Assembly: GCA_021775455.1 (NCBI GenBank) | Contig: JAJFHU010000014.1 | Span: 1-64,000 of the forward strand | Length of the DNA stretch: 64,000 nt | Origin: Hyphomicrobiales bacterium | Lineage (GTDB): Bacteria; Pseudomonadota; Alphaproteobacteria; Rhizobiales; Rhizobiaceae | Direction: 5' to 3' | In this document: piece after piece, positions 56,635 to 64,000 of the stretch | How positions within the stretch are numbered: position 1 is the first letter of the stretch | Layout of the letters: each line of letters opens with the position of its first letter | The notes under the pieces: model-generated | Database searches by the model: none | Told to the model about the DNA's origin: nothing | Seen by the model: the letters and a program-made list of their open reading frames with translations, nothing else | Position numbers and translations under genes: made by a program

Positions 56635-58902
56635 ATGTGGGGATTGGGTTTTGGATTGGAGAAAATCGGGTTGCTTGCACTGCGGCGCCCGGTTGCCTCA
56701 TCCGTCCTTGTTATCGTTGCAGTTGTGCTGTCCCTGTCGTTCATCACAAACTTGAAATTTAACGGCAATGTCATTTCCGTATTGCCTACCGACAGTGAGG
56801 CCTTCAAGAACTACGCTGCGCAAAAGAAAAACTTTCGGAATTTTTCACGCGACATTGCGGTAGTCATTACTTCACCCCGTCTAAATACCGCTGATGGTCT
56901 TGAAGATTTGCGTTTTCTGCAACTCGAAATTGCCATTGCTGACGGGGTAAGTTCAGCGCTTTCGCTTTTTTCGATTCCTGAACCTGATAGTTCCACAGGC
57001 GGATTAAACCAGTTCTTTCCCAACGAGCTGACGGATGACCAACAGGCAAAGGATCTGGTTGCCCGACTCCTTAAGGATCATCCTCAAGCGCGAAGCCTGA
57101 TTTCGCCGGAAAATAATGCAGCGTTGATTTTTGTGACCCTGGATATTGGCTTGCAAGGATCAAGTGATGCCGAAGCGTATGATGCATTTCGGGCGCTTCG
57201 ACAGGCGGTTGATGAAGCGGTCCCTGAAGATTTTGAAGTTCATTATGCTGGCCTTACACCGATCGGATTGACAATTATCGACGCCTTGATCAAGGATCAG
57301 GTAAGACTGACACTAGTGGGTTTGTTGCTGGGTGCCGGAATTGCGCTTGTGGTGTTTCGCAGTGCGATTGCAGCGGTAATTTGCGGGATACCACCAACGC
57401 TCACCGCTATATGGGTATGTGGAGCGTTTGGGCTTACCGGTACACCGATTACATATCTTACAACCGTATTGCCAACGCTTGCTCTTATTCTCGCCTATGC
57501 CGACGGTATAGTTCTGTTTTATCGGTGGAACAAATCCAATGCCGAGAGTCAGAGCAGGGATGAGGCCGTACTCATGAAAAATCTTGCTGAGGCAATCACA
57601 CGGGTGGGACCGGCATCGTCCTTGACTTCCATCACCACAGCGATCGCTTTCATGTCGTTTTCGCTGGCGTCGAGTGAAGCATTGGTGGAATTTTCCTGGT
57701 TGGGAGTTGCCGCTGTAATACTGGCATTTATCTCCGTCATCGTCGGGCTGCCGGTTGCTGGATACTGGGCAATCAAGTTGAAAGTGATGAAACGAGGGAA
57801 ATTGCGCAGGGAACACCGCACACTTGGCTCCTGGGCAACTTTTATTTCCATACGAGCACCACGTTTGATCTCAATCCTGTCACTGGTAGCCATCTCCGGC
57901 TTGTTGTTCGTGCATACCTTGATCAGTCCGGAATATCGGGTGACAGACTATTTGCCGCATGAATCAAATTCCTACAAAGCGGAAGCAGCCGTGAATGAAA
58001 TTTTTGGTGGGAGGTCATTTGTCTTTCTCACAGTTCCGGTTGTTGACCAACAAAGCCTTGCATCAAAGGAGAATCGCAAGCGACTGGAGGACGTAGAGGC
58101 AGAACTCGAAAAAGAATACTCACCGTCACAGATATTTTCACTTCATTCGATTTGGCGCAATATGGAAACTGAGCTGGCCATTTCCCGGGTAGCGCGGGAA
58201 CTTTCCAAGGCTCCTGCAGAAACGAGAAGGGGATACCTGTCTCGGGACGGGCAAGAAATGCTCGTTTCCGTTCGAATTCCTTCCGATGATTCAATTACCG
58301 AAACCCTTACGGAAATCGATAACATCAGATCCAGGCTCGATAAATTGCCGTATGGCGAAGAGATCAAGATTACCGGATTCCCGGTGCTGATGGCAGAAGA
58401 ATTTACCAGATTAATCAGTCAGTTAAGGCAAAGTTTGCTGGTCGCAATCCTTTGCGGGATGGTAATAATCGGGATTGCAACACGCTCGCCGATCCTCGCC
58501 TTGGCCGCTCTGACACCCAACCTATTCCCGATACTGGCAATTGAAGGTATCATGTATTTGCGGGGCGGTCTCATCAACATGTCCGAGGTGATTGCGCTGA
58601 CGCTTGCCTTTGGAATTGCGATTGATAATGCAGTCCATGTTATCAACGTGTATCAGGCTGAACGTAGTACGGGCAGAGGCATTAGAACTTCAATCAGAAA
58701 CGCCCTTTATGAGGTTGGGCCCGCGCTGGGAGCAAGTACAACGATCATTTGTGTATCGAGCCTGGTGACGCTGACAAGCCTGCTGCCATTCATTCCGGTT
58801 TTGGGTGGATTGATCATTTCCATTCTGCTGATTGCACTTTTTTCTAACCTTATCATCTTGCCTGCCAATATTTTGACACTGTTGCGAGTAAGACATAAAT
58901 AG
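56635..58902 (+). CDS. RND-superfamily exporter with MMPL domains
   Basis: The protein has 755 residues from the ATG at 56635, which has AGGTGAGG nine bases upstream; a GTG at 56620 is in frame but covers that site. The layout is RND/MMPL: one N-terminal span, a periplasmic domain, five spans including TTVLPTLALILAYADGIVLF, a second periplasmic domain and five further spans with LTLAFGIAIDNAVHVINVY. Such proteins export lipids or hydrophobic compounds with proton drive. No membrane-fusion partner is present. A small secreted protein gene follows. Confidence 0.9.
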   Translation: MWGLGFGLEKIGLLALRRPVASSVLVIVAVVLSLSFITNLKFNGNVISVLPTDSEAFKNYAAQKKNFRNFSRDIAVVITSPRLNTADGLEDLRFLQLEIAIADGVSSALSLFSIPEPDSSTGGLNQFFPNELTDDQQAKDLVARLLKDHPQARSLISPENNAALIFVTLDIGLQGSSDAEAYDAFRALRQAVDEAVPEDFEVHYAGLTPIGLTIIDALIKDQVRLTLVGLLLGAGIALVVFRSAIAAVICGIPPTLTAIWVCGAFGLTGTPITYLTTVLPTLALILAYADGIVLFYRWNKSNAESQSRDEAVLMKNLAEAITRVGPASSLTSITTAIAFMSFSLASSEALVEFSWLGVAAVILAFISVIVGLPVAGYWAIKLKVMKRGKLRREHRTLGSWATFISIRAPRLISILSLVAISGLLFVHTLISPEYRVTDYLPHESNSYKAEAAVNEIFGGRSFVFLTVPVVDQQSLASKENRKRLEDVEAELEKEYSPSQIFSLHSIWRNMETELAISRVARELSKAPAETRRGYLSRDGQEMLVSVRIPSDDSITETLTEIDNIRSRLDKLPYGEEIKITGFPVLMAEEFTRLISQLRQSLLVAILCGMVIIGIATRSPILALAALTPNLFPILAIEGIMYLRGGLINMSEVIALTLAFGIAIDNAVHVINVYQAERSTGRGIRTSIRNALYEVGPALGASTTIICVSSLVTLTSLLPFIPVLGGLIISILLIALFSNLIILPANILTLLRVRHK

Positions 58903-58947
58903 GGAATGCGATTCCCCGACTGATTTCTTTAAACAGGAATATTTTCC

Positions 58948-59469
58948 ATGAGAAAAGCAAGGCTTTTCCTTTGCATACTTGCAACAATGACACTGAGTCC
59001 TGCCTACGCGGATTCTCCGGCAAAATTTTTGGCTGGCCTTGACGGTGAATTCAAAGGGCGCGGAATGGCGATCCTTGAATTTTCTGACAAAGAGCAGCGC
59101 ATTACTTGTAAATTGAAAAACAATTTTGATGAAACGCAGGAAGAACTGCATATCTCCGGTGAGTGTGCCAGCACTCAGGGAAAAGCAAGCGTCAACGGTA
59201 AGTTGCAGATAGTAGATGGCCAAATTACAGGCTCGTTCTTTTCACCGTTCCCAAATTCGGAAATGACGACCTCACAGGGTACGATTTCCAATGGATCGTT
59301 GGTTGTTTCTGCGGCGTTTGTTAATAATGAAACTGGAAATCTTCAAAAAGTCCGCCAGATTGTTTCACGCGCAACGAATAGTGGATTTGATTCAAAGTTC
59401 CAGAGTTTTGATAATGCCTCAGACAGTTATCAGGATGCCGGATCAATGAAATTCAAGCGGACCCAGTGA
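58948..59469 (+). CDS. small secreted protein of unknown function
   Basis: The protein has 173 residues. A signal peptide ends at about residue 21 (SPAYA). The mature part is beta-rich with two cysteines (ITCKLKN, SGECAST) that could form a disulfide. I do not recognise the family. It begins 45 bp after the exporter stop and is probably in the same transcript, so a periplasmic role linked to the exporter cargo is possible. Confidence 0.75.
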   Translation: MRKARLFLCILATMTLSPAYADSPAKFLAGLDGEFKGRGMAILEFSDKEQRITCKLKNNFDETQEELHISGECASTQGKASVNGKLQIVDGQITGSFFSPFPNSEMTTSQGTISNGSLVVSAAFVNNETGNLQKVRQIVSRATNSGFDSKFQSFDNASDSYQDAGSMKFKRTQ

Positions 59470-59484
59470 TTTTACATTCTGGTA

Positions 59485-60156
59485 TTATAGAAAAGTAAGC
59501 CACTCACCTGAATTGCGGCGCTTTGAGTGCAGCTGATTTACCGGATGATCGTCATCCTTGTATCCAATCGCCAATCCGCAGAACAGCATCCAGTTCTCGT
59601 CCAAATCACAGAACTTTCTGACAGTATTTGGATAGCGCGCCCAAAACTCCTGTGCGCAGGTGTCGAGTCCTTCTTCCTGAAACAGTAACATGGTGCTTTG
59701 AAGATACATCCCCAAATCGGCCCATTGAGGTGGTCCCATAATGGTTTCCACAAAACAAAACGCTGCCGCTGGGGCGTTGAAGAAGCGAAAGTTGTTCTCC
59801 AACCATTTCAATCTGGCAGGTTTGTCCTCCCTTGAAATGCCAAGCAATGCATACATGTCTTCGCCTACTTCAAACCTTGAAGTTCGGTAGGGATCTTTCA
59901 GTTTTGGTGGATATACGTGATATTCAGGAGCTTCCAGCGGTTGATCAGCGCCCTGTGCTATAATCTCGTCCATCAATGACCTGAACTCGGCCATTTTGCT
60001 TTCGTTAAGTACTACCATTCGCCACGGTTGGACATTTCCGCCGGATGGTGCTCGTGCAGACCGTTTCAACACGCTTTTGATTGTCTCATTTGAAACCGGT
60101 TGATCCGTAAAAGACCTGACCGACATTCGCTGCTTTAGTGCTTCTGATACTTTCAA
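59485..60156 (-). CDS. nitroreductase-family protein
   Basis: The protein has 223 residues. RMSVRSFTDQPVSNETIK, RAPSGGNVQPWRMVVL (FMN phosphate binding) and LGMYLQSTMLLFQEEGLDTCAQ (in part) are typical of FMN-dependent nitroreductases. It reduces nitroaromatics, quinones or flavin-like compounds with NAD(P)H; the real substrate is unknown. It is divergent from the MFS transporter 154 bp away. Confidence 0.9.
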   Translation of the reverse strand: MKVSEALKQRMSVRSFTDQPVSNETIKSVLKRSARAPSGGNVQPWRMVVLNESKMAEFRSLMDEIIAQGADQPLEAPEYHVYPPKLKDPYRTSRFEVGEDMYALLGISREDKPARLKWLENNFRFFNAPAAAFCFVETIMGPPQWADLGMYLQSTMLLFQEEGLDTCAQEFWARYPNTVRKFCDLDENWMLFCGLAIGYKDDDHPVNQLHSKRRNSGEWLTFL

Positions 60157-60310
60157 GGGTCAATTCCATCAGACTATGTGACTGCTTGATTTTGGCATCC
60201 AACCGGTTACACCGAACTGGTAGCAAGCAATCGTGATTATGCCGTAACACTGGCTTTCCCATAAGCTTCTTCATTGTGCAACTGGCTCTTAGCCAATTTC
60301 CGGGGGCAAC

Positions 60311-61492
60311 ATGCCGGGCATCATCATATTTTGCATGTCTTACGTGCTCAGCCAGTTTTATCGGTCGTTCCTGGCGGTATTGTCACCGACACTAATCAGC
60401 GACCTTTCGATGGGACCGTCCGAACTTGCTGTCGCTTCTGCGGCCTACTTCATAGCGTTTGCATTGTTTCAGTTTCCAGTCGGCTACTTCCTTGACACAT
60501 ATGGACCTCGCCGAACTGCAGGATACATCTTTTTGTTGTTTGGCGGGTCGGGAGCAGGGTTGTTTGCTTTTGCAACAAGCGGGTGGATGGTCATTACCGC
60601 AATGGCCTTCTTGGGTGTTGGATGTTCGCCCGTATTGATGGCGCCGCTCTATATTTTTGCTCGCAATTATTCGCCTCGAAAATTCGCATTTTATCTATCC
60701 ACATTTGTGGCGATTGGAACGCTTGGCAACATTGCAGGCACTGAGCCGCTTGCTGCTGCACTCAATGCGTTTGGCTGGCAAAATGTTGGTATATTCCTGT
60801 TTCTTCTGACAGTGATAGTCGCAATCATCATATTACTGATAGTCGTTGATCCGGTAAAAACTGATGCGCAAACCCGCAAAGGTTCCACACTCGATCTGTT
60901 GAAGATTCGCGAACTGTGGCTAATTTTCCCAATCATATTGACCGGATATATCGCCGGTGGTGGCATTCGTGGATTGTGGATTGGTCCCTATCTTGCAGAC
61001 ATTCACGCTATGAACAGCCTCGAAATTGGGCGTGCATCATTGTTTATGGCAATCGCATTGGTAGCTGGGACGTTTGCCTACGGTCCTATAGACCGGCTTT
61101 TGAACAGCCGAAAGTGGGTAATTGCACCGGGATATCTAGTTGTAATTCTGTGTTGCCTGTATATGGCAATGGTAATCCCTGAATCTGCTTTGGTTTCCAC
61201 CATTGTCTTCGTTCTAATTGGATTTTTTGGTGCAAGTTATGCAGTTCAGATGGCCCATGGAAAATCATTTGTGCCACAGCATTTGATGGGTCGTGGTGCA
61301 ACACTGCTTAATTTTTGCTCCATTGGTGGTGCGGGATTTTTTCAGTTCCTGAGCGGTTGGGTAGTCGAAGGCAACACAATTCCCGGAAGTCCTGAACATT
61401 CGTATCAAGCGTTATTCATGTTTTACGTGATGATAATGGGCGTGAGCCTTGTCATTTATTTGTTTTCACGTGATGCGGCACCCAGCGATTGA
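60311..61492 (+). CDS. MFS transporter
   Basis: The protein has 393 residues and about twelve membrane segments. The loop between spans 2 and 3, FPVGYFLDTYGPRRTAGYIF, carries the MFS motif G-x-x-x-D-x-x-G-x-R-R. GGGIRGLWIGPYLADIHAM in the second half suggests a nitrate/formate-type or organic-anion branch, but the substrate is not clear. The start at 60311 has GGGGG only a few bases upstream. Confidence 0.87.
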   Translation: MPGIIIFCMSYVLSQFYRSFLAVLSPTLISDLSMGPSELAVASAAYFIAFALFQFPVGYFLDTYGPRRTAGYIFLLFGGSGAGLFAFATSGWMVITAMAFLGVGCSPVLMAPLYIFARNYSPRKFAFYLSTFVAIGTLGNIAGTEPLAAALNAFGWQNVGIFLFLLTVIVAIIILLIVVDPVKTDAQTRKGSTLDLLKIRELWLIFPIILTGYIAGGGIRGLWIGPYLADIHAMNSLEIGRASLFMAIALVAGTFAYGPIDRLLNSRKWVIAPGYLVVILCCLYMAMVIPESALVSTIVFVLIGFFGASYAVQMAHGKSFVPQHLMGRGATLLNFCSIGGAGFFQFLSGWVVEGNTIPGSPEHSYQALFMFYVMIMGVSLVIYLFSRDAAPSD

Positions 61493-61514
61493 ACACATGG
61501 CAATCTCGCGAAGC

Positions 61515-61982
61515 CTAAACATTTTCCACATCGATATTGGCGCGGTTGACCACAGTTCGCATGGAGAAACTCGACTGCAGTCTGGACACACCGGGCAGGG
61601 CAGATAACCAGTTCTTGTGAATATGCTCGAAGTGCGCCATATCGCGGGCATTTACGCGAACAATGTAATCATGTTCACCAGACATCAAAAAGCACGCAAC
61701 AACATGTGGGCACTGGCTGACGGCTTCTTCAAATTGTGCAAGGTGGCTTTCAGATTGGCCGTCAAGCGTGATGTGGACAATGGAAGTAATTGTCTGGTGC
61801 AGTGCCTCATTGGATATGACAGCCTGGTAACCTTCAATTACCCCGGATTTTTCCAGGTGCTCAAGCCTTCTGGAACAAGCAGAGGGGGAAAGCCCCACCT
61901 TTGAAGCAAGGTCGACATTGGTAATTCTGGCATTGTCCTGAAGCACCACCAGAATTGATTTATCAATCGTATCTATGTTCAT
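61515..61982 (-). CDS. Lrp/AsnC-family regulator, probably AldR-type
   Basis: The protein has 155 residues from the ATG at 61982 (MNIDTIDKSILVVLQDNARIT in part); a longer frame to 62048 runs into the operator region. The winged helix (VGLSPSACSRRLEHLEKSGVIEGY in part) and RAM sensor domain (CFLMSGEHDYIVRV) are complete. It is divergent from alanine dehydrogenase, the usual pairing for the alanine-responsive regulator. Confidence 0.9.
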   Translation of the reverse strand: MNIDTIDKSILVVLQDNARITNVDLASKVGLSPSACSRRLEHLEKSGVIEGYQAVISNEALHQTITSIVHITLDGQSESHLAQFEEAVSQCPHVVACFLMSGEHDYIVRVNARDMAHFEHIHKNWLSALPGVSRLQSSFSMRTVVNRANIDVENV

Positions 61983-62061
61983 TTTTGCAATAATAGCTCG
62001 CCAAGTTGGGTAATTTTGCAATTTTTCACTAAAAATGATTGTTGGCAAGCGGTTTTTTGCA
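61983..62061. promoter_or_regulatory. phased TTTTGCA repeats between Lrp regulator and ald
   Basis: TTTTGCA begins at 61983, 62014 and 62055, spacings of 31 and 41 bp, close to three and four helical turns. They lie in the 140-bp divergent region and are candidate regulator-binding sites. Confidence 0.45.
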
Positions 62062-62122
62062 CGGACATTTCAAAGGAATTTCAGTATGTTCCGCGAAAAT
62101 AGCACAAAGTTTGGAGATTGAT

Positions 62123-63241
62123 ATGCGCATTGGAGTTCCCAAGGAAATAAAGAATAATGAATTCCGTGTAGGGGTCACGCCTGGATCAGCCCGCGAATAC
62201 ATCAGTCGTGGTCACGAAGTATTTGTAGAAACTCATGCCGGTATTGGCATCGGTTGTGACGATGCCGCTTATGAAGCAGTCGGTGCGAAAATTCTTGGAA
62301 GCGCCCAGGAAGTATTCGAAACAGGTGAGATGATCGTAAAGGTCAAGGAGCCTCAGCCAAGTGAGTGGGTGCAGCTTCGCGAGGGGCAAATCTTGTACAC
62401 ATATTTGCATCTGGCTCCCGATCCAGCTCAAACAAAAGGTTTGATGGAATCGGGGTGTACAGCGGTTGCCTACGAAACAGTGACAGACAATGAAGGCGGA
62501 TTGCCATTGTTGGCACCGATGAGTGAGGTGGCTGGTCGTCTTTCAATCCAGTGTGCTGCTGCTTCGCTTCAAAAGCCAAATGGAGGTCGGGGTGTATTGA
62601 TCGGTGGCGTCCCGGGCGTTGCTTCCGCGAAAGTTCTGATTATCGGCGGCGGTGTCGTTGGTACACATGCCGCCAAAATGGCAGTCGGTCTGGGAGCCGA
62701 TGTTACCATTCTGGACCGTTCTCTGCCTCGCATGCGCGAACTGGATGATATTTTTGGCAATGCGGTCAAAACCCGTTACTCAACTGCAGAGGCTATTGAG
62801 GAAGAGTGTTATGCATCTGATGCCGTTATAGGTGCAGTTCTCATTCCCGGTGCGGCGGCACCGAAATTGGTTACCCGCGACATGCTGCCAAAAATGCAGA
62901 CTGGTTCAGTAGTAGTTGATGTTGCAATTGACCAAGGTGGTTGTTTTGAAACATCGAAGGCGACTACGCACTCAGATCCTACCTATGTTGTGGATGGCGT
63001 GGTTCATTATTGTGTAGCAAACATGCCGGGTGCTGTACCGCTCACTTCCTCGCATGCCCTTAACAATGCAACACTGCCATTCGGGTTGCAGTTAGCCGGA
63101 AAAGGATTGCAGGCAATCATCGACAATCCGCATCTGCGCAATGGTTTGAACGTTCACAGGGGGCTCATCACCAACCAACCGGTAGCTGAAGCCCTGAACC
63201 TGGAAATGAACGCACCGGAAGATGTGCTCAAAGTTGCGTAA
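62123..63241 (+). CDS. ald: alanine dehydrogenase
   Basis: The protein has 372 residues from the ATG at 62123 (MRIGVPKEIKNNEFRVGVTP). K73-type substrate lysine in MIVKVKEPQ, the Rossmann motif IIGGGVVGTHAAKMAVGLGA, and HYCVANMPGAVPLTSSHALNN (in part) are hallmarks. It turns L-alanine into pyruvate, NADH and ammonia. It ends at a strong terminator and is probably controlled by the divergent Lrp-type regulator. Confidence 0.97.
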   Translation: MRIGVPKEIKNNEFRVGVTPGSAREYISRGHEVFVETHAGIGIGCDDAAYEAVGAKILGSAQEVFETGEMIVKVKEPQPSEWVQLREGQILYTYLHLAPDPAQTKGLMESGCTAVAYETVTDNEGGLPLLAPMSEVAGRLSIQCAAASLQKPNGGRGVLIGGVPGVASAKVLIIGGGVVGTHAAKMAVGLGADVTILDRSLPRMRELDDIFGNAVKTRYSTAEAIEEECYASDAVIGAVLIPGAAAPKLVTRDMLPKMQTGSVVVDVAIDQGGCFETSKATTHSDPTYVVDGVVHYCVANMPGAVPLTSSHALNNATLPFGLQLAGKGLQAIIDNPHLRNGLNVHRGLITNQPVAEALNLEMNAPEDVLKVA

Positions 63242-63266
63242 CTAATCGACTTGCAATTGGAATACG

Positions 63267-63303
63267 AAGCCCTTGGGGAGTTTATTCCCAAGGGCTTATT
63301 TTT
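63267..63303 (+). terminator. intrinsic terminator after ald, overlapping the next gene
   Basis: AAGCCCTTGGG (63267-63277), a nine-base loop, CCCAAGGGCTT (63287-63297), then ATTTTT. The right arm lies within the last codons of the convergent acetyltransferase gene. Confidence 0.88.
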
Positions 63304-63845
63304 ACATCACTCACGGCAGAAGGTGAAAAGCCAAGTTTTTGATAGAGCGTTAGCGCGTGCGGATGATCAAGCGTATTTGTGCAGGTAATCACTCGTGCTG
63401 GTTTGTGTGCCCAGGCTGCCTTGATAGCCATTAGCATGAACCACTTTCCGATCCCAAAACCTTGAAAATCAACACCCAATCCGAAGTGAGAGAGTTCTAC
63501 TTCATCCGGCAATCCGGCTTTGGAAAGTTCAAAAAATCCTGCCGGACAACCATCTACATATAATACGTCAATTTCACAGTCAGGACTGTTGATTAACTCA
63601 TCAAGGGCATAATCATCCAGGGAGCGCCTATCTTCCCAGTGATGCGGCTTGCCAACGAGTTCATATATGTACCTGTAAAATTCTACCGGAATATCTTTTG
63701 CCCGCATCAAGGCAATTGACGGTCGAGTGGGAGTTGGAAGGCTTTTGCCTGTGGGGTGCTCCATCACCAGGTGAGTAACATGGGCATCCAGCCGCTTCTT
63801 TCGACTTGCCGGTTTTTTTCCTGAGTTGGGCGTCCTCTTGTTCAT
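63282..63845 (-). CDS. GNAT-family N-acetyltransferase
   Basis: The protein has 187 residues. GVDFQGFGIGKWFMLMAIKAAW (in part) is the acetyl-CoA-binding loop, followed by LDHPHALTLYQKLGFSP. A basic N-terminal stretch of about 25 residues (NKRTPNSGKKPASRKKR) is unusual. Substrate unknown. Its start overlaps the stop of the sulfurtransferase gene (ATGA), so the two are translated together. Confidence 0.9.
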   Translation of the reverse strand: MNKRTPNSGKKPASRKKRLDAHVTHLVMEHPTGKSLPTPTRPSIALMRAKDIPVEFYRYIYELVGKPHHWEDRRSLDDYALDELINSPDCEIDVLYVDGCPAGFFELSKAGLPDEVELSHFGLGVDFQGFGIGKWFMLMAIKAAWAHKPARVITCTNTLDHPHALTLYQKLGFSPSAVSDVKISPWE

Positions 63846-64000
63846 TCTGTTTCAACCGGTGGGCCGTCGGGCTTGCCCCATTCTGCCCAGGAACCGTCAT
63901 AGAGTTTGTTGTTTTCGTGTTCAATTTCAGCGAGGGCCAAGCTTAGAACTGCCGCCGTTACTCCTGAACCGCAACTTGTAATCACAGCGGTATCTTTTTC
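63842..64000 (-). CDS. sseA: 3-mercaptopyruvate sulfurtransferase-type rhodanese, C-terminal part
   Basis: The last 52 residues are present; the gene continues beyond the window. TSCGSGVTAAVL carries the active-site loop CGSGVTA, the form typical of mercaptopyruvate sulfurtransferases rather than thiosulfate sulfurtransferases. The end YDGSWAEWGKPDGPPVE is also typical. It moves sulfur from mercaptopyruvate to thiol or cyanide acceptors. Confidence 0.93.
   Translation of the reverse strand, partial: EKDTAVITSCGSGVTAAVLSLALAEIEHENNKLYDGSWAEWGKPDGPPVETE

Noticed and set aside
1-64000. CRISPR arrays, insertion sequences, integrases, prophage genes
   Set aside because: No regularly spaced repeats and no transposase, integrase or phage protein were seen.

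Overview
The window is chromosomal DNA of an alphaproteobacterium, most likely a Hyphomicrobiales-type (rhizobial-order), perhaps marine, organism of moderate GC. Evidence: the ribosomal block runs without a break from tuf through S10, spc and alpha genes, with adk between secY and rpsM, no rpsD before rpoA and no rpmJ after secY. The window also holds an ATP12-type F1 assembly chaperone, a MipZ division-site ATPase, TrmFO and a DUF1489 protein. The species is not identified.

Region 1 (1-14.7 kb): end of tuf, then rpsJ-rplC-rplD-rplW-rplB-rpsS-rplV-rpsC-rplP-rpmC-rpsQ-rplN-rplX-rplE-rpsN-rpsH-rplF-rplR-rpsE-rpmD-rplO-secY-adk-rpsM-rpsK-rpoA-rplQ, closed by a clear terminator. Region 2 (14.8-25.6 kb): a PLP decarboxylase divergent from its Lrp-type regulator, then a mostly tightly packed + strand run: HtrA/DegQ protease, RarA, fluoride channel, RluC-type pseudouridine synthase, ATP12, membrane nucleotide cyclase, EamA transporter. 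An unrecognised duplicated-domain protein, lipB on the minus strand and tRNA-Leu(GAG) follow.

Region 3 (26-45.5 kb) is the accessory part: three ABC importers and catabolic-looking enzymes. A 2-aminoethylphosphonate-type importer (aepX-aepV-aepW, minus strand) is divergent from a stand-alone MetE-core protein and a formylglycine sulfatase/phosphonate monoester hydrolase. Next come a five-gene peptide-class importer, a kynurenine-formamidase-like hydrolase and a five-gene branched-chain-amino-acid-class importer. In all three importers a hairpin directly follows the binding-protein gene. A half-conserved Pho-box-like site precedes aepX. No phosphonate C-P cleavage enzyme is in the window, so uptake is visible but breakdown is not.

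Region 4 (45.5-64 kb) is mainly housekeeping: mipZ, DUF1489, sdaA, a 41-codon membrane micro-ORF with its own terminator, an EamA transporter, a DUF1624 protein, a MerR regulator, MgtE, TrmFO, RadC, methionine aminopeptidase, SfsA, an RND/MMPL exporter with a small secreted protein, a nitroreductase, an MFS transporter, an Lrp regulator divergent from alanine dehydrogenase, a GNAT acetyltransferase and the 3' end of a mercaptopyruvate sulfurtransferase gene. I saw no insertion sequences, CRISPR arrays, prophage or rRNA genes.
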